In this document: positions 13,971-28,236 of the stretch, one piece after another
How the letters are laid out: each line of letters opens with the position of its first letter
Position numbering within the stretch: the stretch's first letter is position 1
Notes under the pieces: generated by a model
The model's input: the letters and a program-made list of their open reading frames with translations, nothing else
Told to the model about the DNA's origin: nothing
The model's database searches: none
NCBI GenBank assembly: GCA_019095985.1
Contig: CM032669.1
Location: forward strand, 31,717,420 to 31,781,419
Direction: 5' to 3'
DNA from: Streblospio benedicti
Taxonomy: Eukaryota; Annelida; Polychaeta; Spionida; Spionidae
Length of the DNA stretch: 64,000 nt
Program-made: the position numbers and the translations under genes

Positions 13971-15399
13971 GCTTTCTTGACACATGTACATGTATAAATT
14001 CACCGTTCTTATCCTTCAGTTCCTGTGCGCTGCTAAGTTTGTCCTGCTAAATTGTGGAATTCGCGTGATTTCAATGTACTCCAACGGCGTGCAGTGTGCG
14101 TTTGAGGTTCTGTAGCATCGTGGCTGTCTGATATAGCAATAGGTAATAGCGTCATCACTGCTGCCCAATGAGTTTTTTATGATAAAAATTACCTCGCACT
14201 TTCTAAACTTGTTTACCCAGACAGTGTTTCATCGATGTTTGAGATGGCATTTTATGATATGATGTGTTTTTAAAGGGTATGCTATAGAAATTCAGATGAT
14301 ATATCAAGAGAGCTTACGATTTCTACAACACGAATCAATACTAGATGAGGAGGGAAGCACGTATTAGCACTAACGTAGACGCTCATATTATTATTTGTCA
14401 GGGCACGTTGCCATCTTCTACAGTCACCGTGACATTTCAGCAGATGTCACAGAGACATCATGTGCAGCCTAACCTGTATGCATGCTATATTTGAATTAAA
14501 CTAGAACACTTTCAAATAGATCAACGCTGGCGCTAAGTAATTTTCACTCTACCACTCCACAAAGACAGATCTTGGAGGGGGCGCATGGGGCAGTCCCTCT
14601 CTTTGTTCGAAAACTTTCGCACGACATACGAAAAGCCTAGAAATAGAATGGTTGCACCCCAACACCCACCCCCTTCTGACAACATGGATCTGCTAGTGCT
14701 GCATCGCCGTAAACGGGGCGTTCTGGTTGGTTAAGCAACGTTCACAATTATCCGATTGACCCACGAGATTCTGGCGTTTTTCTCACTCACTAGTCTTCTC
14801 ATTGAGTATTCGTATTCTCTTGCACTGTGGCTCACGGGGACCCATTGTAAACATACGCCGATGATTGGCATTTAGGTGCTTTGCAGTTTCAAGTGCATTT
14901 TACGTGTAGAACAAAAAAAAAACAAGTAGAAAATAAACACTCAAGAGAAAGACATATACACCAAATAAGGGAGAGCTAATTGTTGATAGTAGATGAGGCT
15001 TTATGCCTATTAAAATAAGTCTGCAGTGACAAATTACATGCAAGTATAAGCCTACGATGTACATGTTCCGTCATCAGACGACATTGTGTATCCTTCTCTC
15101 AAGTCACTCCATAGGAAGCTCGGCTTATATGTATTTGTTGGCACATTCACAGTGTCAGCAAACATGGCCGCTTGCACTGATCTCGGATATGGGACTGCCA
15201 GGTATATATCCTCATTCTGACAGTTTGTGTAATTTACAATTCTACCACTTTGTTCTGAACTGTTTGAACTGATTCAATAGCCATATTTATCAGTTAGTCT
15301 CGCTGTATCTTATCATTTTTAACGTGTGTACACCATTTAGAGACCAGCACCAAGTTAACACAATGCTAATACTCACACACCTTTCAAAGAGATCAAAAT
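13971..15399. other. C1q upstream region and intergenic DNA
   Basis: No TATA box or clear initiator upstream of the C1q start. It holds one diverged MITE at 14.56 kb. Confidence 0.5.
14560..14700. mobile_element. CATWGGCAGATCYAG MITE, diverged copy
   Basis: Contains CAGATCTTGGAGGGGGCGCA and, at the other end, CACCCCCTTCT and GGATCTGCTAG. The inverted CAGATC ends and the G-rich/C-rich layout match the family, but the interior has diverged. Confidence 0.4.
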
Positions 15400-15880
15400 A
15401 AGTTAAAACTATTGCAGAAAGGTAAAATATGCTATAAAATGGCTTTCTGGAAGGTACACTTTGCTTGGACGTATCAAATCTGGGTGTCATGGTTCAAGCT
15501 GTATTGAAAGTATTGCTGAAAAATGAGCTAAAATGTATATCTGGAAATCACACTTCAATTGTCAAAGTGACAAGATTATACACATGTGATATGATGGGAC
15601 TAAGTATGTAAGTATTGAAATTCCGAAAATGGACCAAAAAATGTTCTTGTGAAAAACACACTTTAATTGAAAAAGTGGCCAAATTCAAGTCAGTTCGGTG
15701 TCGCTTCATACCTCATAGTTGCGTCAAGTTTTAAGGAAATCGGTTCATTAGTAAACGCTCTGGCTTTTCGGGAGGCATACATACAGATAGTTTCATATGA
15801 CATAAAAACGGATCTGTCTGGCCCTTTGTGGATGGACTCCATTGTTGAAAGACTGTCTAATGCAACACTTCATCAACTTT
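15400..15880 (+). repeat. Interspersed repeat E, copy 1
   Basis: Blocks AAATCGGTTCATTAGTAAAC and GCTCTGGCTTTTCGGGAGGC near the end, preceded by repeating units of the form AAAATGGACC...CACACTTTAATTG. It shares the terminal block with 60.7 and 63.2 kb. Confidence 0.65.
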
Positions 15881-18118
<2,238 letters not shown>

Positions 18119-19399
18119 ATTAGGGAGACAGTAGGAAAGCAGTACTGCCGGATGAGCCCTAGGCTTTAGTCTTCCTAGCTACATTTTGGTTAAAGTAACA
18201 AATTCTTAGTGTGAGTGAGCTGCCTGGAGAAGATAAAAAAAATCCCCAGACGAACAATACGTATTTCATCCAATAACGTCCCCAAAGTGTGACTCATTTG
18301 GTCGTAAATGCATATTTACGGGTGGTGATGCTTCGGAGGAAATAAAAACGCATATTAATGTCATGTCAAATCTTTTTTACACTGTATTGATTAGTTTTGC
18401 GCTTGATAATTCGAATTCAATGGCATTCCGAGCAAATACCAAACTCATGACATTCAACAGGAAAGTGATCTCTGTGAACGCAGGGCTATAAATCGCATGT
18501 TAGTTACTCCGAGTTGAATTAACGAGTTTTACTGTATTATACATTGTGTACATTGTTAAAAGCTTGGTTCCCATATGTATAAAAAAGAGGCATAGTATAT
18601 TGTCAATACGGTGATTAAGTACTTATTGGTATTATTATGTGTATTTAAATGCAATACACTTATTGTAAGACGAGGTCAAGGATTGGCCCTCTTACCAAAA
18701 GATAAGTGGGACAACATGCAGAACTATTGTCATGTAATGATGCTCTACTTAGAAATGTGAGAAAAGCAAAGTATCATTAGGTAGCAACGTCACGCCGAGG
18801 CAGTTACATGGTAGCAATAACATAGCCCACGGGAACCCCAATGCGCGTTTAGAATTATCCAAGTATATATGGCAATAACATAGATAATACATACACATTT
18901 TCTTAGTATGGTATAAGTTGCATATTAAGGTGTTGGAATTCAGGAAGTGCAAGAGAAACGAATCGTGAAACATCACAGAAGATTCCACCCCAAACCCTTC
19001 ACTGTAAAAACATGCATCATTGCCAAATCCCTATCTGCATATTTAACGTTGATGAAGTGTAGTATGAGAAAGTGTGGATAGTCTTTAAACAAAAGAGTCC
19101 ACCTATAATGGGCCAGTCAGATCCGTTTTTACACAATACAAAACTATAAACACATTTATAAATCATAAGCCATGGTCTACTTAGAACGTTAAACTTAATG
19201 AATTGGTAGCTAGATCACTAAACATTATTCGAAGTCTTGGAGTCAATACAACTGGAAAACCAGTGACACAAACCTTTTTTTTCTGAAAGTGTATAATAAT
19301 GAATAAGAAAAAATAAACATTTTCACCCGAGACATAACATGTACATGTACCTCGATTCATACGTGTAGTCTGCATTCCTTCACGTTTCGATTCAAACAT
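18119..19399. other. Region upstream of the GPCR; no further gene seen
   Basis: Apart from the Tigger-like fragment, only short frames. The GPCR promoter and any 5' non-coding exon could lie here, but no signal is visible. Confidence 0.5.
18385..18534. mobile_element. Probable Tigger-like MITE fragment
   Basis: The right end GAATTAACGAGTTTTACTG followed by TA matches the Tigger-type terminus. A diverged left side is suggested by TAATTCGAATTCAATGG and ATTCCGAG, which mirror GAATTAAC and CTCCGAG. The left end is not clear. Confidence 0.4.
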
Positions 19400-19462
19400 A
19401 TCATTTTTGTGCGTGTGCGCGCACGCATGCGCGGGTGAGTATGTCAGTGCGCACGCACACAC
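19400..19462. other. Alternating purine/pyrimidine tract upstream of GPCR exon 1
   Basis: GTGCGTGTGCGCGCACGCATGCGC followed by a second CG/CA-rich stretch (GTGCGCACGCACACACG). Such alternation can adopt Z-DNA, and the tract contains short palindromes (TGCGCGCA). It ends about 12 bp before the chosen ATG. A promoter role is inference only. Confidence 0.4.
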
Positions 19463-19474
19463 GGGTCAATTGAA

Positions 19475-19740
19475 TTGTACTTGGTCTGCATTTCATCACA
19501 CGTGTTTCACGTGGAAGCAGCAGATGATATGAACAAATACCGCTCACACTCAAGTCGAAAACTTTCTTATCCATTCCAGTTTGACTCGTGGAAGCACAAC
19601 GTGTCGGAAGAGGATGTTCTAGAAGTGCTAGCCCTGCCACACGCCGCGCAGAGCTGGCTCATCACGCTGTACACGCTCACCATCCTGCTGGCACTGCTAG
19701 GCAACCTGCTAGCTATCACCGTGCTAGCACTCGGAAACAG
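19475..19740 (+). CDS. Class A GPCR, exon 1 (N-terminus and TM1)
   Basis: First recognisable coding exon of a rhodopsin-like seven-helix receptor, a plasma-membrane protein expected to bind a ligand (probably a peptide) and signal through G proteins. Read from the ATG at 19475 it gives 88 codons plus two bases. It has a polar extracellular N-terminus with one N-glycosylation sequon (NVS in KHNVSEED), then TM1 with the class A N1.50 motif in LLALLGNLLAITVLALGN. The exon ends CAG|GTTGGT in phase 2 and joins exon 2 to make AGG (Arg), giving the usual GNR...T loop. The start is uncertain: a second in-frame ATG lies 18 codons later (MNKYRS), and an upstream exon could exist. No promoter is recognised; an alternating purine/pyrimidine tract lies just upstream. 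Later exons supply LAMAD, a TM3 Cys and DRY. The best resemblance by eye is to peptide receptors of the NPFF/tachykinin/NPY type, but the subfamily is not resolved. Confidence 0.85.
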
Positions 19741-19768
19741 GTTGGTTATAAAGAAATAGGCACACAAT

Positions 19769-19943
19769 CACTGGCAGATCCAGGTCTTCAGAAAAGGTGG
19801 GGGAGGAGTGGCGCACTTTAGGGATCTCATTGGTTTTGTAGGCACGATCGATGGCGGACATGCCACAATCCCTATGAAAATAAGGTATTTTGGTGGGGAA
19901 TGTGGGTGTGAGCACCCCCCCCCCCTTCCTGGATATGCCTATG
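19769..19943. mobile_element. CATWGGCAGATCYAG MITE, copy 2, 28 bp past the GPCR exon-1 donor
   Basis: Left end CACTGGCAGATCCAGG, right end CCTGGATATGCCTATG, shared core TTTAGGGATCTCATTGGTTT and GATCGATGGC, then a C-run. Its position just inside intron 1 makes it intronic and presumably tolerated. Confidence 0.7.
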
Positions 19944-20193
19944 CTACATTGCTTTGTGGGTTCGCCTCAAAGTGACGATGTGATACACAGCCCTGTAGAC
20001 TTGGAGGAAAACTAAGTACATGTATGAAATACATTTACTCACAATCAAGTGCATTAATGACAATATAGCAATGTAAAGGCTAGTTTTTGTTAGTTTTATT
20101 GTTTTAGTGCTGTTTTGTTTTGGTTTTTAATTTACGTCATTTCAGATTGATAGTGACTAGTTGTTTATTTTTCATTACTTTTTTATTTTGATA

Positions 20194-20256
20194 TACACTG
20201 TCAACATCTTGCCCTCTCCTGCAGAGAAACCTTCTTGCTATCACCGTCCTTGCACC
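20194..20256 (+). pseudogene. Relic duplicate of GPCR exon 1 (TM1 segment) in intron 1
   Basis: About 60 bp with clear similarity to the TM1-coding part of exon 1 (19665-19731). The best part reads AACCTTCTTGCTATCACCGT against AACCTGCTAGCTATCACCGT in exon 1. In that frame nine residues (NLLAITVLA) are identical, and the base differences within them fall at third positions. Upstream the match continues more weakly (TACACTGTCAACATC against TACACGCTCACCATC). No longer reading frame surrounds it. The block CTCTCCTGCAG inside it resembles a splice acceptor, but splicing there would not keep the TM1 frame. I read it as a decayed partial duplication. Confidence 0.6.
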
Positions 20257-20649
20257 AACGCCTAATGTGATTTTGTGCGTGTGTTGGTTTTCTTTTTGAT
20301 GTAGATTTATAAAATGCTATTTTGTTTTAACACTATATGAATATATTTCTTGAGTAGTTGGTTTCATGTTCTTATTTTGTCTGTTTGTAATGCCTTAATA
20401 CAACGGGTGTCTCAATTGTTATGACATTGTAGATAAATATTTGGGTAATTTTTGTTGTTGTTTTTCGTTTTGTTTTTGTTGTAAATTTTGTACAACATTG
20501 TAATTAATCTATCAATTTATTTATATTAATATCTTATCATATAATAATCGACTTAGATGTCGATTCAAATTGATTCTTTTCAAAGTCTATTCGGGATGAT
20601 GTACATAGTTTCATGCTCAGCAAAATTTGAACATTGTTCTCTTTTTTCT

Positions 20650-20692
20650 TGACCCCCCCCCCCCCCCCCAAAAAAAAAAAAAAAAAAAAAAA
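20650..20692. repeat. Poly-C then poly-A tract
   Basis: A C-run followed directly by an A-run of about 20 each; low complexity only. Confidence 0.9.
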
Positions 20693-21497
20693 CCCTCAAA
20701 ACTCCTCCACTCATAATGTCAAATGTGTGACTTAATCGTGAATATCTACTCAGTGTTTTGCGATATTCATTCAAATATTACTTATATATGCCATAAACAA
20801 TATCTGTTCGATGAACATAAATCATAATATTGAATCGTGAATTCTGCTGTGCATCTTTTTAACGAGACATTTAAATAGTAAATATGGTGGAATTCTAATG
20901 TGAAAAGTTTGAGCGCGGGTGCAAACATCTTGGGCCCATAAAGAGTCGAATATCAGAAACTGTATCGAATATTCCACTTTTTGTCGTGCTTGACAAAATG
21001 TACATCATCCTTTATGCTATCTTTAAAACACGTATTAGGAATGGCTATAACGTACACTCGAAAAGATATGTTGATTGTCTCAAAGTGCTATTGAGGAAAG
21101 TAACATTAACTTATTTTATAGGCAAGCCTATTGTGCGAGGCTATTTTCCTATTGTGCCAGAATAGACAGAAATTTCTGTCTGCAAGTTATTGTCACATCT
21201 TCTCGCTACAAATGACTTTAAAACTGTGTAACAATTGTTTCCTCCAGTGGGAGATCACAAACTGTAGAGGGGGTAAAGAAATCGGATATTGCTGTGGATT
21301 TGTGATCCCCCCCTCCTTTTGTATTGATTCAGTTTCTCCTTTCTATTTTCCCAATAATGTCTACAGAATCAAAACGCTTGATCACGAACGTGAAATTTGA
21401 ATCTCAAGCCTTTTGAACAAAAATTAGTTTTTGCAATCGCTCATGAAAATCTGTCGAAATAAGCCTACAAGTAATTGGATTTCTTTTAAAATTACAG

Positions 21498-21588
21498 GTC
21501 CAAGACTGACTTGACACGATATTTGCTGAACCTTGCGATGGCGGATATGTGTATGACCTGTTTCTGTATGCCCTTCACCTTCACAAAG
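21498..21588 (+). CDS. Class A GPCR, exon 2 (ICL1 and TM2)
   Basis: A 91-nt exon between an acceptor (TTAAAATTACAG) and a near-consensus donor (AAG|GTAGGT). It enters with one base completing the split Arg codon and leaves in phase 0. It encodes SKTDLTRYLLNLAMADMCMT and then CFCMPFTFTK. This is ICL1 and TM2, with the conserved Asp2.50 in LAMAD and the MPFT stretch common in peptide receptors. Intron 1 before it is 1,757 bp. Codon use is mixed, unlike the very GC-rich exon 3. Confidence 0.88.
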
Positions 21589-22500
21589 GTAGGTCACGTG
21601 ATCAACAACGTCACGTTCCCCCTATTTTTACGCTCAGCTTCAAGTGTATTAGATCTAGTCTTAAGTGAGGACATTGCAGCTATCTTTTAACTGGTTGATA
21701 GAATTTCACACACTTCCACTTAAGAGTTTACCTGGTAATTTGATTTGATTTTAACACCATTGCTGAGGTGAACTCTGGTAATTTGAGCGTGGTTGTGCAC
21801 AATATATTTCTGTGACTTCGTTGCGAGGATGTTCATTTCTTGCTTGAAGTTGTACTGGTGGAAGAAACCGCGTGTAGGCCTAAAAATGTCCTTATTTAGA
21901 GGAGATAATAATGCTGTGTATGCAGTCGGCCAAGCATGTGAGAATAGACGTAAAAAATATTCACACAACTACAAGTTGGTCGTGCAGTCTTGTGTGTGAA
22001 ATCGACTATAATGGATAAGATTTTCTTATCACATATCTCGTCTGTATCAATGGGAAAGGGAAGTGGGTGAAGTCACCCACGCTAAACGGATCTGGAAAAC
22101 GGACTGCATTTCCATGGTCAATAATTGCGATATCTAAGGACAAGACAATTGCCGACAGCAAGTCTGATGTGTTTTTAGGTGGTAGGATGAGCCCTGATGG
22201 AAATAGAGGTCTCCTGTTATGATGCGGGGTTTAGGGTGTGCAGGATAGATGCCGACATGCTAAACAATGAGCAAGTGGAAAGAGGCCAATTAGTGCTCGG
22301 GCTATGGACTATCTAAATAACCCTTAATGCATCTCCTTTGTGTAACCCAACACTGCATCTTATAAAGTTGAATAGATATACATATCTTATTCATATATTC
22401 ATATAAATATGACACAAAGAGGTTCTTTCAGAGAACATCATACAATAAGGACTGAGGAAACTTAAGGAGGCCGTGCAACCATATGCTATTATTATATTCA

Positions 22501-22707
22501 GTTTACTGAGACAACGGTTCATCCGTGTAACCTTTAAACAGCCCGCTGCTTGTGATGATGGTATCATTATGGTCTCATAACCTTGAGGTAGTGAATTCGA
22601 GTCCCGTCGGGGCCACTTGATATAGTCAAACGGAAGATGTGTCTTCAGCGATGTCAATACAGTGGTAGGAGCTTGCTTGGCATGACAGTGAGAGTAGAAT
22701 TGAATGC
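22501..22707 (+). mobile_element. tRNA-derived SINE, family A, copy 1
   Basis: B box GAATTCGAGTCCCGTCGG; the family body GGAAGATGTGTCTTCAGC, TGTCAATACAGTGG and GGAGCTTGCTTGGCATGA follows. Three more copies lie at 22.9, 26.7 and 30.6 kb. Confidence 0.75.
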
Positions 22708-22744
22708 ACAAGCAAACTTTGGAAAAGTTTATATATAGTTGTTC

Positions 22745-22858
22745 ATAGAATCACACGCCTTGAAACGGCTGAAACATTAGACCTCCCAAAGATTTCTGTC
22801 CTAGGTGGGATTCGAACCCACGACCTCTGGGTTGAGATGATATCTGACCAAGTATGTA
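22745..22858 (-). mobile_element. tRNA-derived SINE, family D
   Basis: On the minus strand: GGTCAGATATCATCTCAACC, then GAGGTCGTGGGTTCGAATCC with a perfect B box (GGTTCGAATCC). Lack of a closed acceptor stem and its place between two SINE-A copies argue for a SINE head rather than a tRNA gene. Confidence 0.5.
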
Positions 22859-22865
22859 GGCTGGG

Positions 22866-23067
22866 GGTTACAGAGACAACGATTCGTCCATGTAACCTTT
22901 TAACAGCCTGCTGCTTGGGATGATGGTATCATTCTGGTCTCACAACCTTGGGGTCGTGAGTTCGAGTCCAGTCAAGGCCATTTGATATAGTCAACTGGAA
23001 GATGTGTCTTGACCTATGTCAATACAGTGGAAGGAGCTTGGTTGGCATGACTGTGAGAGTAGAATTG
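22866..23067 (+). mobile_element. tRNA-derived SINE, family A, copy 2
   Basis: GTTACAGAGACAACGATTCG head, B box GAGTTCGAGTCC, body GGAAGATGTGTCTTGACC and GGCATGACTGTGAGAGTAG. About 160 bp after copy 1, same strand. Confidence 0.75.
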
Positions 23068-23786
23068 CTATTACCATAGGTTGTGTAATAAAAATCAATT
23101 GGACAAGCTACCAATGTAAATGTGACTCTTTCTTAGGTTGAACATCAAGAGCTCAGGTGACTGTTCATTTGCACCACGGCGTGGGTATTTGTGATGCACT
23201 TTACATGCTCCTTTTAACCTCCTTTGGGTTTAGTCATTCTCACAGTATCTCAAACACAATATAACCACATGCAGTAGCATTCATTTGCAATACCTGTAGG
23301 TATACAACTATCTACCATTCAGGTGTAACACACGGAACGGTTAAACTCCGTGTTACGACTGTGTATGCTCAACACCCACCACCAGCTCACCCCGGGACTG
23401 CAACATTCTGGTCAGAAATGCAAGTTTCTATCCACTATCAAATCTATTCTTAATTCTTTGGTCAATAACTATTTTCTATATTAACATACATTTTAAACTA
23501 AGTATCCTACCCGTTCCTTGCAAAAATCTGCATCTGCATTTTTATCTAGCAAAGCCACGACCCAAATGTGACATCATTTTACACAGTACGGTAGACCCCT
23601 AAATAAAGACCACGTCTATAAAGAGAACGCCTTCACGACAGGACAATTGCACGTGGTCTGAGGGCCCCATTATATAGAGACTAAACCCCCGCCCTCCTTT
23701 AAGAATACTTCTCCATTGTGACCACTTAAGGAAGTCCCCCATGTGCATCTGTATCTGTATCTGTGTTTGGTCTGTCGAGGTTAGCA

Positions 23787-24462
23787 TCAGAGTTGATGAT
23801 TTACAACCTTATTTTTTGTGTGTGCATGCAGAGGAAAGAAAATAGAATTAATAAGGGTGGGGATGGGCCGATAGTGAGGAGAACAAAGATAAAAGCAATT
23901 GTTAGTTGTGCAGGTTAAAAACAGGGATAGAGTTAAAGCTTGGAAAGGGGCTGTGGCAAGGCTAGCCTTGAAAGCCTCCAGAGTTGATGTAGTGGCTATG
24001 TTCATTGGTAGGTTACTAGGTTGTTCAAGAGTATTACGGTTGATGGATAGAATGATTTCCTGTAAGTCGGCAGATGTTGTGAGTTCGAAATATGACAATG
24101 GATGAGTTCTTCTAGTCCTTGAGGGTGCAAGGGGAATATATGGTAGTGCACTGATATTGAGCAGTCCGTGGTAAACTTTGTAAAATGTACATAATTTTAT
24201 TTTCTGTCTTCTAGTCTCAAGTGTTTCCCAGTTGAGGTCTAGTAACATCTCAGTTGGGCTACTGGTGTTATGGAAGCGGTTGGTCACGTATCTAGCAGCT
24301 CTGCGCTGGACAGCTTGGATTCTATTTATATCCCCTTGCTGGTAAGGGTCCCAGGCAGACGAGGCATAATCCAACACTGGTCTGACCAATGTGTTGAAAG
24401 CTTTTGTTGTATATTCTTTGTTATTCGTATTGGTGTTTCCCCTGACTAGTCCAATATAATGG
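23787..24462 (-). mobile_element. Second 5'-truncated LINE, CR1/Jockey-like
   Basis: Minus-strand frame starts near 24,455 with IGLVRGNTNTNNKEYTTKAF and continues NTLVRPVLDYASSAWDPYQQ and AVQRRAARYVTNRFHNTSSP, equivalent to the same region of the 17.4-kb LINE but from a different, diverged family member. The expected SFFPRTIxxWNxLP tail is only faintly recognisable (SINRNTLEQPSNLP). The catalytic part is missing. Confidence 0.8.
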
Positions 24463-24984
24463 TTCTACTGTAATGTGATGCAGTATAAGAAATCTACAAG
24501 ACGTTTCTTTATCATTTACAAAGCCAATATGACAATAGCACAATCGCTTACTCTACTCCGCTTGCCAACGTCGTCACCGATTTAAAGAGATTGGCAAATG
24601 GCAGACCGTATCTTTATGTGAATTCAATACACCATCTCACTTTTGATAACTATGAGGATTGTTTACGATCCCATCTTGTTGCACCTGTCATTTTGCAGAC
24701 GAGAAACATCAACTGTGCCTCCGTTTGGATTAAAATCCATTACGTGACTATCATAGGAAGACAGGTGTGTCATTGCTATCTTTTGATTCCTATGTTAATG
24801 GATTCAGTAGTGTAGAAAATATCAATTTATGTAAATGATAAGAATGTTATTGGACAGTTTGTTCTATTTCGAGATGACACACCTTAGTCTACAGTGCCGT
24901 TTATCAATATCGCAGTCAAAATAGCATAGTTTGTGTTCTTCTCTGGTCGAGTGGATTCGTGACTGAAGGGTAGTTAGTTTTCCA

Positions 24985-25068
24985 TGAAATTCCTTAAGTG
25001 CGCCCCCCCCCCCCACCCTTTCCTTAAGTGCACCACCCCCCTTTTCCAAAAACCCGGATCTGCCTATG
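24985..25068 (-). mobile_element. CATWGGCAGATCYAG MITE, truncated copy
   Basis: Minus-strand end reads CATAGGCAGATCCGGG, then a G-rich run and CACTTAAGGA twice. The left part is missing. Confidence 0.55.
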
Positions 25069-25914
25069 GTGGGTGTTGAGCAAATGCATACCTAAACAGT
25101 TGCACATTGCTCCCTGGTACATTCATGTTAATTAGGTACAGGCCAAGTTAACGCTAATTTATTTTGATTGGTAAGCACATCAACGCTACGGTTGTGACGA
25201 GCTGGTAGCTGAGAAAGATATAGTGTAAACAAAATGCCGATGACCTGGTGTGAAAGTAGGGTCGCCTGATCCTGCATAGCAGGGACGAAAACTGTAAACC
25301 AGACTTTACATTTACAGCTACAAATACAGTACATGGTGCCTTCAGAATATTAAAACAAGCTAATTTGGATATTTGTCTGTAAAAAAGGCCCATGCATTCA
25401 TATATTAAATATTGCATTACTAGGTGACTCGACATGTGACCACTTCATTACATTAGCCAAGTTACATTTAATCAAATAACAAGTTCACATACTTGTCCTA
25501 GCTTTTCACAGGAATAGCCATGCTGGAATCTCTGGAATCTTCAAGAACACAAATACACTGCTAATTGAATTCTGTTCTCTTTGAGGAGAATACAAGTGAA
25601 TTCACAAACGATATATATGTGTTTCCCAGTGCTTGTGGATGCATTTTCACACTTCTCTCTCTCACGTCTTTTTAGCAAGCAACTTTAGCATGAAACATGC
25701 ATGACACAGTTATCTTTTCTTTGTTTAGTCTTTCCAAAAAATACGTAATACGGTTTAAATTTAGTAGTTTTAGCTAATATTCTATTTTAGCTAATATCTC
25801 AGACTCATCTTTATTATTCATATCATGATTATGATATATATTCTATATTTTTATTGTAAACATAGATTTAGATTATGACTTCCATTGATTAACAATAATA
25901 TCAATACTTGGTAT

Positions 25915-26187
25915 AATTACAACTAGAAATCAGTTCATGGTCCATTTTATGTTTGATATTATACTATATACAACTAGTAATCAGTTTATGGTCCATTTTA
26001 TGTTTGATATTATGACCAACGTCAAATTACAGAACTTGATATAATAATGACCTCAATCAAATTACAGAATCAAAGTTGTTTTTTTTTATAGTATTAAGGT
26101 TATTTAACATTACAGTGTTGACACAAATCAAAGATACCATGTCATATCATATTATATATACTTGTGACTAGAAAACAGTTCACGGAA

Positions 26188-26226
<39 letters not shown>

Positions 26227-26300
26227 ATTAATATTACTTAACAGTATCAAATTATTAGTGTCTAGTGTTGACACATCTCAAAGATACTATGTCATATCAT
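25915..26300. repeat. AT-rich block with two local duplications and a 30-bp poly-T
   Basis: CAGTTCATGGTCCATTTTAT at about 25,930 recurs at 25,980. GTGTTGACACAAATCAAAGA with TGTCATATCAT at about 26,116 recurs as GTGTTGACACATCTCAAAGA at 26,264. A poly-T lies at 26,192-26,221. Confidence 0.75.
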
Positions 26301-26562
26301 GTTTTCAAAGGTAATGATCACTATTACATAAGTTTTTTATCATTGAATTTCATCAGCTTTTTATGATATTGGAAACATTTTCCGTTTGTCCCAAACAAAA
26401 AGAAATTTAATAGCATTCACTTAAATTATTATATAACAAATGTTATTAGATACAAACATCAATGTGTATGCATTCATATAACCCACATACACCGTATATG
26501 TATTTATATACACACACATACACTGTACATACACATATACATAGTATTCGTTGGAATACCAA

Positions 26563-26587
26563 CTACATACATACATACATACATACA
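26563..26587. repeat. (ACAT)n microsatellite
   Basis: Six ACAT units. Confidence 0.9.
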
Positions 26588-26739
26588 TTTCATAGATATA
26601 TTATATAGTAAATAAATGCTGGACGCAAAAAAGAGAGACAGAAAATAGGCAGAATATTTCTCTTTTTTTTTTCTTTTTTTTTAAAGCATTGCAAAATCGA
26701 ATTTAGCGCCCCCTGGTCAGGTTGCTTTGGATACGGAGG

Positions 26740-26943
26740 GGTTACGGAGACAACGGTTCAGCCATGTAACCTTTTTTAACAGCTCGCTGGTTGGGATGAT
26801 AGTATCATTCTGGTCTCACAACCTTGGGGTCATGAGTTTGAGTCCCGCCAGGGCCACAAGATATAGTCAAATGGAAGCTTAGGGTTGTAAAACCTGTCTT
26901 CAGCTATATCTATCGTTGGTAGAAATATGCTTGCTAAAAAGAC

Positions 26944-26994
<51 letters not shown>
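26740..26994 (+). mobile_element. tRNA-derived SINE, family A, copy 3, with (GA)n tail
   Basis: GTTACGGAGACAACGGTTCA head, GAGTTTGAGTCCCGCCAGG, then body and a (GA)n tail at 26,945-26,994. The tail shows how the family ends. Confidence 0.75.
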
Positions 26995-26995
<1 letters not shown>

Positions 26996-27901
26996 AGTGT
27001 GAGAATTCACTAACAAGATTGGGAAACACTCATTAGAATGCTGCTAATTAAGGCATAGTTACAATAGATATTGGAAAAAATCTTTGTGACAACCCAATAA
27101 CAATGTGGGGAAAAGTTTGAAAAAATAGGTACGTGTATGTGGGGGAAAAAGCTAAAAAAAAGAGTGAGGTGCGAGATTTCAAAGAAGTGGGGTGTGGGGA
27201 AAATGTCTTAAAATTTGCGGGATGTGCGAAAATGGCCAAAACAATTATAGTTGTAGGAAATAAGGCCAAACAGTTTAGAAATGTTGATTTCTTGACCCCT
27301 TACACCCACCCACAATGGCATCAAAGCACGTTGATTGGATGGTACACCCATGCTTTCAGAAGCAAAAAACTTGTACATGGTTTATATCCTTGAGAAACCA
27401 ATATATTCCAACCATCGCAGTTAACCCGTTGAAGTTGTAAACAAGATTTAGCGGTTCAAACTCAAGTTAATCTATGCTCAATACACTGAATGTCATGCAT
27501 ATGGTGACGTTATTTTGAAAACAATTTCGTCACCCGCCAATGATATCTCAAGTGCATCAAGAAAATAGATGATGTATGGGGGAAAAACACATCTGTGGCC
27601 ATATGTTGTGATCAACATTGCTAAATTTATGCTCCAGTTGAATAGTATCTAGATGGTGATGGTGATAATGCAAGTGGAAATCTAGTGCATCTGCTGATGT
27701 TTACCAACTTAGTATGAGTCGATGGAGATGATCGATATGAGCGTGCATAAGGTATGATACAGCATCATAGTGTCATTAGCAAGCATTAAAATGATTGAGG
27801 AAGTTAACACGCATTACTTCTTATCAAAAGACGAATTCTCTGAAGATGACCAATGCTCTAGTTGGATCTGTTTTCATAAAAGTGGCATTTGTCTGAACTA
27901 A

Positions 27902-27985
27902 GTGGGAGATGGGAGAGAGGCAAGAACAGTTTTCGGAGATGGGAGAGCGAGGCAACAAAAATTGGGAGATGGGAGAATGGCAACC
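27902..27985 (+). repeat. GGGAGATGGGAGA minisatellite, three units
   Basis: Units of about 30 bp, GGGAGATGGGAGA followed by a short variable part with GGCAA. Confidence 0.8.
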
Positions 27986-28003
27986 CTTATACCCCCTAAC
28001 GCA

Positions 28004-28236
<233 letters not shown>

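Noticed and set aside
13572-13983. Plus- and minus-strand frames of 69-90 codons over the C1q gene
   Set aside because: Shadows of the C1q coding frame.
22797-22858. Minus-strand tRNA-like sequence with perfect B box
   Set aside because: No convincing acceptor stem; it lies between SINEs, so it is a SINE head rather than a tRNA gene.
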